DNA of 64,000 nucleotides. Source: Eubacterium coprostanoligenes (lineage in GTDB: Bacteria; Bacillota; Clostridia; Oscillospirales; Acutalibacteraceae). Below the pieces are notes generated by a model. It worked only from the letters and a program-made list of their open reading frames with translations. It was not told where the DNA came from and did not search any database. The first letter of the stretch is position 1; each line of letters opens with the position of its first letter. Made by a program: the position numbers and the translations under genes. The DNA lies in NCBI RefSeq assembly GCF_900167205.1, contig NZ_FUWW01000001.1, positions 119,305 through 183,304 of the forward strand, written 5' to 3'. Positions 9,430 to 17,529 of the stretch are shown here, piece by piece.

Positions 9430-10307
9430 TATTGCTCACCTCCCTGTGCCAATTCGTTGAGGTCAACAGTGCCCTCGGTTTCTTCTTCTGCCAATGAAGC
9501 AATGCCGTCTGTGTTGAGCGCATCACTTTCTTCCAAGTCCTCAAAAACTTCTGTCAGGTTTTCGTTCTTGACATTTTGCTCAAAGTAGAACATATCGTTT
9601 TCTTTCTTTGTTTCCTTGGTCTTGAATTTTGCAAAGGTTGGGTCAGGTGTGTCGGATACAACTTTGCCCTTTTGGATTACGATAACACGGCGCTGGAATG
9701 TACGCACAAGGTCGTGCTCGTGAGTAACCATAACAACGGTTGTGCCGCTGTTGTTGATTTTTGTAAGGAGTTCAACAATCTCGTGGCTCATTTCAGGGTC
9801 TACATTTCCGGTAGGCTCGTCCGCAATGATGAGGTCGGGATTGTTAACAAGTGCTCTTGCAAGCGAAACTCTCTGTTGCTCACCGCCCGACAATTCGTTT
9901 GGCATTGAGCGTGCCTTTTGGCTGAGTCCTACAAGCTGAAGAATGTACGGCACTCTTTTTCTGATTTCTTTTTCTTTTGTTCCGATAACACGCATTGCGA
10001 ATGCAACATTATCGTAAACGCTCATTTTCGGAATAATTCTGAAGTCTTGGAAAACTATTCCCATTGTTCTTCTGTAGTACGGAACCTGACGCTTCTTCAT
10101 TTTTGTTGAAGCGTATCCGTTTACAATTACTTCGCCCGATGTCGGCTTTTCTTCGTGCATAATGAGTTTCAAAAAAGTACTCTTACCTGCACCCGATGAA
10201 CCGACAATGAATACAAATTCGCCGTCCTCGATTTTGATGTTGACATTTTCGAGGGCGTGTGTATCGTTGCTGCCGTAGACTTTTGTTACATCTCTGAATT
10301 CTATCAC
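9429..10307 (-). CDS. ftsE: Cell division ATP-binding protein FtsE with acidic C-terminal extension
   Basis: ATPase partner of FtsX. Walker A is GSSGAGKST, the signature is LSGGEQQRVSLARAL, and Walker B is LIIADEPTGNVD. FtsE proteins are usually about 220-230 residues; this one continues for about 65 more residues rich in Glu, Asp and Asn (for example VFEDLEESDALNTD), probably disordered. The start chosen is the GTG at 10307 (MIEFRDVTKVYG), with AGGAG eight bases upstream; an earlier GTG at 10316 is too close to that site. It is the first gene of the ftsE-ftsX-LytM unit. Confidence 0.95.
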   Translation of the reverse strand: MIEFRDVTKVYGSNDTHALENVNIKIEDGEFVFIVGSSGAGKSTFLKLIMHEEKPTSGEVIVNGYASTKMKKRQVPYYRRTMGIVFQDFRIIPKMSVYDNVAFAMRVIGTKEKEIRKRVPYILQLVGLSQKARSMPNELSGGEQQRVSLARALVNNPDLIIADEPTGNVDPEMSHEIVELLTKINNSGTTVVMVTHEHDLVRTFQRRVIVIQKGKVVSDTPDPTFAKFKTKETKKENDMFYFEQNVKNENLTEVFEDLEESDALNTDGIASLAEEETEGTVDLNELAQGGEQ

Positions 10308-10481
10308 AGCGCTCACTCCTATCTTTTTGTGAATAATTATATCAAGTAATAAAAGTCGGAAAATTCGGTTTTACCCAATAAGTATATATATAATATAACA
10401 TAATCACGCAAATATCAAGTATTTTATGTTGCTATTTTGTAAATTTTGTAACACATTTGTAAATATTTCCAATTGGCTAAT

Positions 10482-10515
10482 AAAAAAACCTCCCCTTGTT
10501 TTGCAAAGGGAAGGT
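10482..10515 (-). terminator. Intrinsic terminator after the 327-aa membrane protein gene
   Basis: On the minus strand a stem CCTTCCCTTTG against CAAGGGGAGG with a short A-rich loop is followed by seven T residues. It lies just past the stop of the gene at 10524 and separates that unit from ftsE. Confidence 0.8.
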
Positions 10516-10523
10516 CGTTGAAT

Positions 10524-11507
10524 TTATATAATTGTGATATAAAGCGGGGCAGTGTCGGTGTTTGAATTATCAACATACCAGCTGTTGCCGATTCTGACAA
10601 CATAAACCTTTGTGTTTGCAACGACATCGCCGTTTTGATTTGTGACCTCAACGGTGCACTCGTCAACTGCTTCAATGCTGTCTGCAACATTGAGATTTTC
10701 AAACGCAGACTTCATTGCTTCGGATTTTTTGTCATCAAGCGTGTCGGCAACCGTTTCGCTCTTTTGGATGATAGGAACAACTCTGTTTTTGTAGCCTTTG
10801 ACATAAGCCTCAACTTCGTCGGCAGACAATTCCTTTGTGTCGGTTACGGTTGTTGTGAGCTTGTATTTTTTGCCGTAAAGCTCTTGATAAGCACCTGTTG
10901 AAGCCTTTTGGATAACAGTTTTTTTATCAGCCGCAAGCACTTTTTTCGTTCCTGTCAACTTGTTTGCATAGGTCTGAACATTGGACTCAAACACGCTGAA
11001 CATAAAGTCTGTGTCCATATAATCGTCTTGAAGAACAGCCACTCTGACCTCTTTGAGTTTTGCAAAATAGAGGCTGTAGAACTCGTCATAATTTTGAAGT
11101 CCGACTGTTTTTATAAGCTCGTCATAGTAGTCGTACATTGTGTTGTAAACTGTGTCGAGGAGCTTTGCTTCTTTCTTGCTTCCTGTGCCTATTTCTTTGT
11201 TCTGCTCAATCTTTTTTTCGCCTTTTTTCTTTCCGCTGTTGTCGTTTATATACGGTGCCATATAAGCGTTGATTACAAAATTGCCGAACTTTTGATTTTT
11301 TGAAACCAAAGAAACCTTGAGTGCATTGTAGCCGTCACCTGTTTGAACGATTGTGTCGGCATAAGACTGTGCAACCTTTTCAGGAGAAAAAGCATTGTAT
11401 CTGGTGGTGAATGCAAAAACAGTCATTCCAACGAGAATTGCGGCAACGAGTACGCCTGCAATTATGCCGTAAAGCCCTGTGTTAAAACCCTTTTTTGATT
11501 TTGTCAT
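10524..11507 (-). CDS. Membrane-anchored protein of unknown function
   Basis: A 327-residue protein, not recognised. A lysine-rich N-terminus is followed by one TM helix (about 11-33, IIAGVLVAAILVGMTVFAF), then a soluble domain of about 290 residues presumably outside the cell. The C-terminus has the beta-rich look of an NTF2/DUF4878-like module, with VEVTNQNGDVV and VVRIGNSWYVD. The ATG at 11507 is chosen because AAGGAGG lies eight bases upstream; the frame stays open further upstream inside the neighbouring gene. It follows the disrupted transporter gene by 13 bases. Confidence 0.8.
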   Translation of the reverse strand: MTKSKKGFNTGLYGIIAGVLVAAILVGMTVFAFTTRYNAFSPEKVAQSYADTIVQTGDGYNALKVSLVSKNQKFGNFVINAYMAPYINDNSGKKKGEKKIEQNKEIGTGSKKEAKLLDTVYNTMYDYYDELIKTVGLQNYDEFYSLYFAKLKEVRVAVLQDDYMDTDFMFSVFESNVQTYANKLTGTKKVLAADKKTVIQKASTGAYQELYGKKYKLTTTVTDTKELSADEVEAYVKGYKNRVVPIIQKSETVADTLDDKKSEAMKSAFENLNVADSIEAVDECTVEVTNQNGDVVANTKVYVVRIGNSWYVDNSNTDTAPLYITII

Positions 11508-11520
11508 AGCATATCCCTCC

Positions 11521-12779
11521 TTATTCTGCAACTTCTGCCGAAACGGTTTCGGCTTCTTCTGCTTTTTCTGCTTCTTCCTTTGCTCTCTTTTCAAGGAGGG
11601 CAGCAGTAATTCTCTCTTTCTTTTCGACTACCATATCATAGAAAAGAATAGGGACAAATTGAAGAATTACAAAGATAGCAGGTATTACTGTATAGATTGC
11701 AAGGAACTTTGTGAGAACCTCGTCCGATTGTGCGGCATAAGCAACATTTTGGCTTGTTGAGAAGTGGTAGCCCGACCAAGTATAAACAAGGAACGGCGCA
11801 AGATATTTTGTGCCTGCCGATGCGATTTTTGAGAAAAGTCCGTAGCCGGCATAAGCAAGACCTTCTTGTCGCTTGCCTGTTTTGTATTCCATTTCATCAA
11901 TACAGTCGGCAATCATAATGTTTGGTGTTGTGTTGGTGTTGCCGTGCTGAATTCCGCAGAAGAAATTGAGAATGAGGAACGGAATGATGAGGTTGCTGTT
12001 GAAGCCTACACCCTTTGATACAAGGTACAAAATTGCCATTGCAGATGCACCGTAAACGCAGAAAAGGATGAATGTTTGCTTTGTTGAAAACTTTTTGAGC
12101 ACAAGATTAACAAGCAAAGTGCCGACCGCTGTGCCGATACCCATAGGGAGCATAAGTGCGAGCTTCAATCCCTTTGAGCCAAGGAGATAAACGGCTATGT
12201 AAAGCGAAACTGTGCCGTAAACACCACGACCGAAGCCGAACAATTTTGTAAGCGAAACCATAAGCAGGTTTTTGTTTGTGAAAACAAGCTTGATGGATTC
12301 TTTGAGCGAAACTTTTTCGCTTGTGTATGGCACACGCTCTTTGTTGTTTGCAAAGAAAATCATAACAAAGATTACCATACCGAGAGCACAAACGGCTGTT
12401 GAAATGATGAGGTCAAGACCTTGACCTTCGGCGTTTTTGTACTGCTGTTGACCCATAAGTGCTTTCATAATGAGCGGAACAACAATGATTACAACCTGAC
12501 CGCCGGATTGACCTACCGAACGGAGGAACGAAGCAATAGAAATTGCTGTTGAACGCTCACTCGGATTTGGTGAACAGAGTGCGCCGAAGCAGTTTGACGG
12601 TGATTCAACCGCACAGGAAACCGCAGTGTAAAGTGCGTAAATCACAAACATCCAAATTGTTGCAAGTGTGAATGATGATGTGTTTGGTGCAACAAACACA
12701 AGCATAGAGATGATGGCTTCATGTACTTTTTTGCTACTGTTGTCGGCTTTTCCGCAACAGCGCTTTTGTTTTTAGCCAT
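11521..12779 (-). pseudogene. GPH/MFS-type sugar transporter, 5' part deleted and frameshifted
   Basis: The main frame encodes about 394 residues of a glycoside-pentoside-hexuronide-type symporter with many TM helices (VFVAPNTSSFTL, SERSTAISIASFLRSVG, MIADCIDEMEYKTGKRQEGLAYAG). Family members normally have about 100 more residues at the N-terminus. A proper start with AAAGGAG exists at 12779 and encodes MAKNKSAVAEKPTTVAKKY, but this frame runs out of phase into the transporter sequence and stops at a TGA. The best reading is a deletion that removed the first TM helices and shifted the frame. An in-frame ATG at 12705 lacks a convincing ribosome site. The acidic C-terminal tail is intact. Confidence 0.7.
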
Positions 12780-12941
12780 AGAAAAACTCCTTTATTGAAA
12801 AATTAGACAAAAATATTATATCACTCAAAAAAATCCTTTACAATAATTTTATTTTGACTTTATAAAAAATTTATTTTACAACTGAATGGGTAAATACAGA
12901 CGATTTTAAAAGCAACAAACTTCCCGTATTAGACACGCTGT

Positions 12942-13271
12942 AGGCTGTTGAGAAAGGTTCTGAATTTCGTTTTCTTGCGAGTGGGAGCTGTACCTCGTCA
13001 AAACATATTCCGTATAGAACAAAACAAAGTTTTGTAAGTATACTACATATGTTTTTCCTCTTTCCAAAAAATCCACAGATTTTTTGGAAGCCTTATATTT
13101 GCTTGTTTGCAAAAAAACGAAAAACGCCAAAAGTGCCGTAAACTTAATGTTTGCGGCACTTTTCTTTAGATTGTGTTATTAATACGATAATATTTCGGGA
13201 TAGGCAAGCCTATCCTACTTAATGTGTATTAATATAATTTTGGCGTGGTTCAGGGGCTTTATCGACAGTCT
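12942..13271 (-). repeat. MITE-like element, copy A (reverse)
   Basis: About 330 bases bounded by imperfect inverted repeats: AGGCTGTTGAGAAAGGTTCT at the left and, read on the minus strand, AGACTGTCGATAAAGCCCCT at the right. It shares the GAAATTC end block, the CACTCGCAAG box and an internal hairpin (AAAGTGCCGCAAAC against GTTTACGGCACTTT) with the copies at 21805, 38696 and 61155. Unlike them, it carries an AT-rich insertion of about 100 bases in the middle (about 12995-13115). No open frame codes for a transposase. With flanks it fills the 530-base gap between the disrupted transporter and the next gene. Confidence 0.75.
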
Positions 13272-13272
13272 G

Positions 13273-13296
13273 AAACCTCCCGTATTCGGGAGGTTT
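13273..13296 (-). terminator. Hairpin after the 595-aa protein gene
   Basis: A perfect ten-base stem, AAACCTCCCG against CGGGAGGTTT, with a four-base loop, sixteen bases past the stop at 13312. The T run after it on the minus strand is short, so it is a terminator or 3'-end stabiliser of moderate strength. Confidence 0.55.
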
Positions 13297-13311
13297 GTTT
13301 AATTCGATATA

Positions 13312-15099
13312 TCAATCTTTTTGTCGTAGCGATTTGATGGTGTTTTGCGTCTTTTCAAGCTGGAGCTTGATGTTGTTCAGCTGTTCTTTGTCGCCCTTCA
13401 TAAAGCACACATTCCACTTGCTGTTGTCAAATTCATTCTCGCCGTCAAAGAACGGAACTGTGTAGCCACCGTTTTCGGTGAACGAATTTTTGTATTCTCG
13501 CTCGTTGTCGATGTAGTACTTTGTGTAGCCATATTCGGTTTCGTAGCTTGCTTTAAACTGCTGTTCAAAACTTTGACCGTTGAAGCGCATCATCTTTGAT
13601 GTTGCCGACACAAATCTGCCGTAATCACTCGATTTGAATTTGTTTGTGCAATAGAAATATCTGTCGCCGTCTTTTTTGAGGATGTAGTATGCGCTGTCTT
13701 CATCGTTGTATAGGTTGCCGATTCCGTCATCCTGATAAACCTGGATGGCGTTGTGACCGTTCCACGAATAAATGTCGCAATAATATTTTTCTTTTTCGAC
13801 GGACACATAGTTGCCCTCGTAATCCTCGTCACGCTCGCTGACCGAACGCTTGTAGATGAGCATCAACTCATCCTGACCGTCACCGTCAAAGTCAACAAGG
13901 TTAACCCCTGCAAGACCGCTGATGTACGGCATTTTGGCACTTGTTTCAAGTTTTGCTTCGCCGTATTTTGCGGTGTATTCCTTGACTATTGCATGGTATG
14001 CGGATTTTGCCGTGTCGGTTGAGGCTTGAATATGTTTTTTGGTCGTTTTTTCTGCATAAGAATCTGTTGCGTCAAGCGTTCTGTCAACGGTGGTTGACGC
14101 TGCATTTTCTCTCAAAACAGCAAATTTTATGCGTTCAAAACAGTCGGTCACATTGCGTGATTTCATCGCAAACGAATACTTTTCCGTGTTGTACACGGCA
14201 GTGGCTTTTTTCTTGAACTTACCGCCGGAAAGCTTGAACAGAGTGACTTTCGACAGGTCGGAAGCGCTGTGCTCCGCAAGATAAAAGGCTTTGCCGTTTG
14301 AATAAATGCTCACCCAAATATCGTCATTTCTGTTGGAGGATTGAGGCACTTTTTTGTGATAAAGCTGTTCAAAATCGTTGCCCTTGTAGCCCCAAACATC
14401 CTCGTAGTATTCGTCATTGTCGTTGTAGCAAATGAGAAGCTCGGACTTGCCGTTGTCGTCAAAATCAACCTCTCTCACAATGCAAACGCCTGTGAGCATA
14501 TAGCCCTTTACTTCGTATTCGCCCATATATTTGTAGTTTGCAATGCCGTATTTTTCGGTGTATTGGGTGTAAACCTTATTGGCATCTTTTTCAAACTCGT
14601 GGTGTCGTGAATTGACTGCGTTTGCCGAGTTCATAACCGCTGTAACAATGATTACAACGATTAAGACAATTGCCACCAAAAATACGATGATTGCCCTGAG
14701 CCACGGTGACATTGTGCGTCTTTGCAAGATTTCTTCTTCAGATTCGGCGTACATCAGGTCTGCTTCGTGTTCCGCTTGTTCCGGAGCTTCGCCGTCTGCC
14801 TCAAGTTCTTCTTCGTATTGCTCTTTGAGTTTCTCAACCCTTGCTTCCTCGGCTGTGTCGTCAATGTCCTTTTTGATGCTCTTGTAGGTGTTCGTCACCA
14901 AAAGCACCAAGCCCAAAAAGATTGATTTAAAGAAGCCGATGATTTTGTGGATAACAGAATGTTTCTTTGGTTTGTGCTCAATCAAGGTCGGCGCTTGCTC
15001 TTGTGATTCCGTGAACTCGTCAACAAGCTCTTGAACTTCCTCTTGGAGCTTTTCTTCCTCCGGGTCGTCATCAAAGTAGTTATACTTCTGCCTGCGCAA
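13312..15099 (-). CDS. Large membrane protein with Asp-rich FG-GAP/calcium-loop-like motifs
   Basis: A 595-residue protein, not assigned to a named family. It starts with an acidic cytoplasmic region, has a hydrophobic stretch near 53-70 and a strong TM helix at about 134-157 (IIVFLVAIVLIVVIIVTAV), then a long external part. That part contains two similar units, each with a Tyr-rich segment (TQYTEKYGIANY; KEYTAKYGEAKL) followed by an Asp loop (VDFDDNGKSELL; VDFDGDGQDELM) like FG-GAP or EF-hand-type repeats, suggesting an internal duplication that binds calcium. The start is TTG at 15099, placed seven bases after a perfect AGGAGG. It stands alone between a repeat and the S1-domain gene. Confidence 0.8.
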   Translation of the reverse strand: MRRQKYNYFDDDPEEEKLQEEVQELVDEFTESQEQAPTLIEHKPKKHSVIHKIIGFFKSIFLGLVLLVTNTYKSIKKDIDDTAEEARVEKLKEQYEEELEADGEAPEQAEHEADLMYAESEEEILQRRTMSPWLRAIIVFLVAIVLIVVIIVTAVMNSANAVNSRHHEFEKDANKVYTQYTEKYGIANYKYMGEYEVKGYMLTGVCIVREVDFDDNGKSELLICYNDNDEYYEDVWGYKGNDFEQLYHKKVPQSSNRNDDIWVSIYSNGKAFYLAEHSASDLSKVTLFKLSGGKFKKKATAVYNTEKYSFAMKSRNVTDCFERIKFAVLRENAASTTVDRTLDATDSYAEKTTKKHIQASTDTAKSAYHAIVKEYTAKYGEAKLETSAKMPYISGLAGVNLVDFDGDGQDELMLIYKRSVSERDEDYEGNYVSVEKEKYYCDIYSWNGHNAIQVYQDDGIGNLYNDEDSAYYILKKDGDRYFYCTNKFKSSDYGRFVSATSKMMRFNGQSFEQQFKASYETEYGYTKYYIDNEREYKNSFTENGGYTVPFFDGENEFDNSKWNVCFMKGDKEQLNNIKLQLEKTQNTIKSLRQKD

Positions 15100-15213
15100 A
15101 ACATCACCTCCTCTTTTCTTTTAATCTCTAAAAAGTATATAAGTTTATTTTACATACTATCATAAATAAATAAATTTTGCAATAACCTTTTATTTTATAA
15201 GGCTTTACTGTAT

Positions 15214-16119
15214 TCAGAACTTTGTTTCAACCAACTTAATGGCATTGTCGGGGGAATATTTCCAATGTGATATTCTTCCGCTGTCGATAAAATAGGACAG
15301 TTCGGCAGGGGAGTCAAAATCGTCAAATGCTTCCACGATGACCAATTTCACCTTCATTTTGTCGGGCAAAATCGACTTGATGAACACCGATACCCGTTGA
15401 CCCGGTTCGAGATTTTTGCAAGGCTCGGCAAGACCCGCAAGGTTTGGCGCAAGTTCCACAAAAACGCCGTAGGTTTCAATGCTTCGCACAACTCCCGTCA
15501 CGGTTTCGCCAACGCTGAACATAGATGCATTTTCCTCCCAAGTGCCGAGCAGTTCTTTCAGCGAAAAGGTCATTTTGTGTTCTTCCTTTTTTCTCAATAC
15601 GGTTTGTATAATTTGTCCTATGTACACTCGTTCTCTCGGGTGGCTGATTCGTGACACCGACAGCATATCAATCGGTATCAGCGAGTTGATACCGGCACCT
15701 ATGTCGATGAACGCTCCGAACCGTTCAAGGTGGGTCACTCTTGCGGTGATTATGTCGCCGCATTCAAGCGGAGAAATGAAGTCACGCATACATTCAAGCT
15801 GAACTATTCTGCGTGACAAAACCGCATAGTCGTTGCCGTAGTCATCCTGCCGAACAGCCACTATTTTGAAGGCTACGGGCTTGTTCACCTTGCTGATCAA
15901 GGCAATGTCACGCACGGTTTCCTCCTCTATTCCGAGAGCGCCCTCGCACCTCGGAATAATTCCGCTCATAATCCCCAAATCAATGTGGAGATTGTGCTCC
16001 TTGTCGCACAGCAAAACCTTGCCTTCGATGATTTCACCGCTTGCAATTGCCGATTTGATTTCGTTCAGCGTGGCGAATTTTCTGTCCGTAAAATTTATAC
16101 CCTCCGGATAATAATTCAT
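15214..16119 (-). CDS. S1-domain RNA-binding protein (RpsA-like)
   Basis: A 301-residue protein with three S1/OB-fold RNA-binding domains at about 27-105, 115-190 and 200-262. Typical S1 turns are VTHLERFGAFIDIGAGINSLIPI and VVRSIETYGVFVELAPNLAGLAE. It resembles the short ribosomal-protein-S1 homologues of Firmicutes, which bind mRNA and ribosomes, rather than full-length S1. The ATG at 16119 is preferred: AAAGGA lies nine bases upstream, whereas an ATG nine bases earlier abuts that site. It diverges from the DUF951-prfA operon across about 120 bases. Confidence 0.88.
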   Translation of the reverse strand: MNYYPEGINFTDRKFATLNEIKSAIASGEIIEGKVLLCDKEHNLHIDLGIMSGIIPRCEGALGIEEETVRDIALISKVNKPVAFKIVAVRQDDYGNDYAVLSRRIVQLECMRDFISPLECGDIITARVTHLERFGAFIDIGAGINSLIPIDMLSVSRISHPRERVYIGQIIQTVLRKKEEHKMTFSLKELLGTWEENASMFSVGETVTGVVRSIETYGVFVELAPNLAGLAEPCKNLEPGQRVSVFIKSILPDKMKVKLVIVEAFDDFDSPAELSYFIDSGRISHWKYSPDNAIKLVETKF

Positions 16120-16178
16120 TCTAATCATTCCTTTACTTTAGTAGTAAAGTCTATGAGAGAACGCAATAAAATATGTTA

Positions 16179-16207
16179 TTGATAAAGATATAGAATAGTG
16201 ATATAAT
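16179..16207 (+). promoter_or_regulatory. Sigma-A-type promoter of the DUF951-prfA operon
   Basis: TTGATA at 16179-16184, a 17-base spacer, and TATAAT at 16202-16207. It lies 35 bases before the DUF951 start and no other promoter is obvious before luxS. Confidence 0.75.
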
Positions 16208-16242
16208 ATTTTAGTTATAGATCAGTAAAGGACGGTGACATT

Positions 16243-16428
16243 GTGGATATTCAAATAGGCGATGTTTTGACGGTGAAAAAACCGCATCCGTGCGGAAGCA
16301 AGGAGTTTGAAGTTTTGCGTATCGGTGCAGACTTTAAAATTAAATGCCTCGGCTGTGGCCATGTTGTTACCGTGGCAAGGAGCAAGATAGAAAAAAATAT
16401 TCGCTCCGTCAGCCGAAACGAAGAATAA
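16243..16428 (+). CDS. DUF951 family protein
   Basis: A 61-residue protein of a family found across Firmicutes, opening with DIQIGDVLTVKKPHPCGS and containing the paired-cysteine segment KCLGCGHVVTVARSKIEKN. The spaced cysteines suggest a small nucleic-acid-binding or metal-binding fold; no biochemical role is established from what I can see. The start is GTG at 16243 with AAAGGA ten bases upstream. It heads the operon that continues with prfA 19 bases later. Confidence 0.9.
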   Translation: MDIQIGDVLTVKKPHPCGSKEFEVLRIGADFKIKCLGCGHVVTVARSKIEKNIRSVSRNEE

Positions 16429-16447
16429 TTTTCAGTGAGGATACAGA

Positions 16448-17527
16448 ATGTTTGATAAACTTGAAGAAGTAGAGAAAAGATATGAGGAAATAAACGAGCT
16501 TGTTTGTCAAAGCGAGGTTGTGGCAGATATGGAACGCTACACCGCTTTGATGAAAGAGATGAAACAGCTCACTCCGATTGTGGAAAAATTCAGAGAATAC
16601 AAAAACGCAAAGGCTGCCAATGAGGAAAGCCGTGAAATGCTCGGCGACAGCTCTCTTGACGAAGATTTTGCCGCTATGGTAAAGGAAGAATTCGAGAGCA
16701 GCAGGGAAGATATGGAGCGACTCGGCGAAGAACTCAAGGTGCTTCTTCTTCCTCGTGACCCTAACGATGACAAGAATGTTATTGTTGAAATCCGTGGCGG
16801 TGCAGGCGGTGAGGAAAGTGCACTTTTCGCAGGTGTGCTTTATCGTATGTATTCTATGTATGCAGAGTCAAAGGGTTTCAAGACAGAGGTTTTGTCTGCA
16901 AGCGAAACAGGACTTGGCGGATATAAGGAAATCAGCTTCAGCATCACGGGTGACGGTGCTTATTCAAGATTTAAGTTTGAATCGGGAGTTCACAGAGTTC
17001 AGCGTGTGCCTGAAACAGAAAGTCAGGGCAGAATTCACACTTCAACAACAACTGTTGCGGTTCTTCCCGAGGCTGAAGAGGTTGATTTTGAAATTCTCGA
17101 CAAGGATTTGCAGATAGACACATTCCGTGCTTCGGGTGCGGGCGGTCAGCACATCAACAAAACATCATCTGCCATCAGAGTAACCCATATCCCGACAGGC
17201 ACGGTTGTTGAATGTCAGGATCAGCGTTCACAGCACCAAAACAAAGAAAAGGCACTTCTTGTGCTCCGTGCAAGACTGCTTGATGCTGAAAGAGAAAAGC
17301 AAAATGCAGAAATTGCAGGCGAACGCAAGGCGCAGGTCGGCACAGGCGACAGAAGTGAGCGTATCAGAACTTACAATTATCCGCAGGGCAGAGTTACCGA
17401 CCACAGAATCGGACTTACATTATACAGGCTTGAACAAATCCTCAACGGCGATATGGACGAGCTTATTGACGCACTTATTACAGCGGATACCGCTGAAAAA
17501 TTAAAGGCTTCACAGGGAGAAGAATAA
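16448..17527 (+). CDS. prfA: Peptide chain release factor 1
   Basis: Reads UAA and UAG stop codons and triggers peptide release. Length 359 aa is normal. The catalytic GGQ is in [16 protein letters not shown], the codon-recognition tripeptide is PET in [20 protein letters not shown] (the PxT position that marks RF1 rather than the SPF of RF2), and the end carries [19 protein letters not shown]. The ATG at 16448 has a GTGAGGA site. Only two bases separate it from the Sua5-CoaE fusion gene, so its end and the next start are coupled. Confidence 0.98.
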   Translation: MFDKLEEVEKRYEEINELVCQSEVVADMERYTALMKEMKQLTPIVEKFREYKNAKAANEESREMLGDSSLDEDFAAMVKEEFESSREDMERLGEELKVLLLPRDPNDDKNVIVEIRGGAGGEESALFAGVLYRMYSMYAESKGFKTEVLSASETGLGGYKEISFSITGDGAYSRFKFESGVHRVQRVPETESQGRIHTSTTTVAVLPEAEEVDFEILDKDLQIDTFRASGAGGQHINKTSSAIRVTHIPTGTVVECQDQRSQHQNKEKALLVLRARLLDAEREKQNAEIAGERKAQVGTGDRSERIRTYNYPQGRVTDHRIGLTLYRLEQILNGDMDELIDALITADTAEKLKASQGEE

Positions 17528-17529
17528 CG

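Noticed and set aside
11521..12705. Intact transporter starting at the ATG at 12705
   Set aside because: No good ribosome site lies before that ATG, and the protein would lack the first membrane helices present in the family.
12995..13115. A small gene within MITE copy A
   Set aside because: The insertion is AT-rich with hairpins, gives only low-complexity peptides and has no ribosome site.
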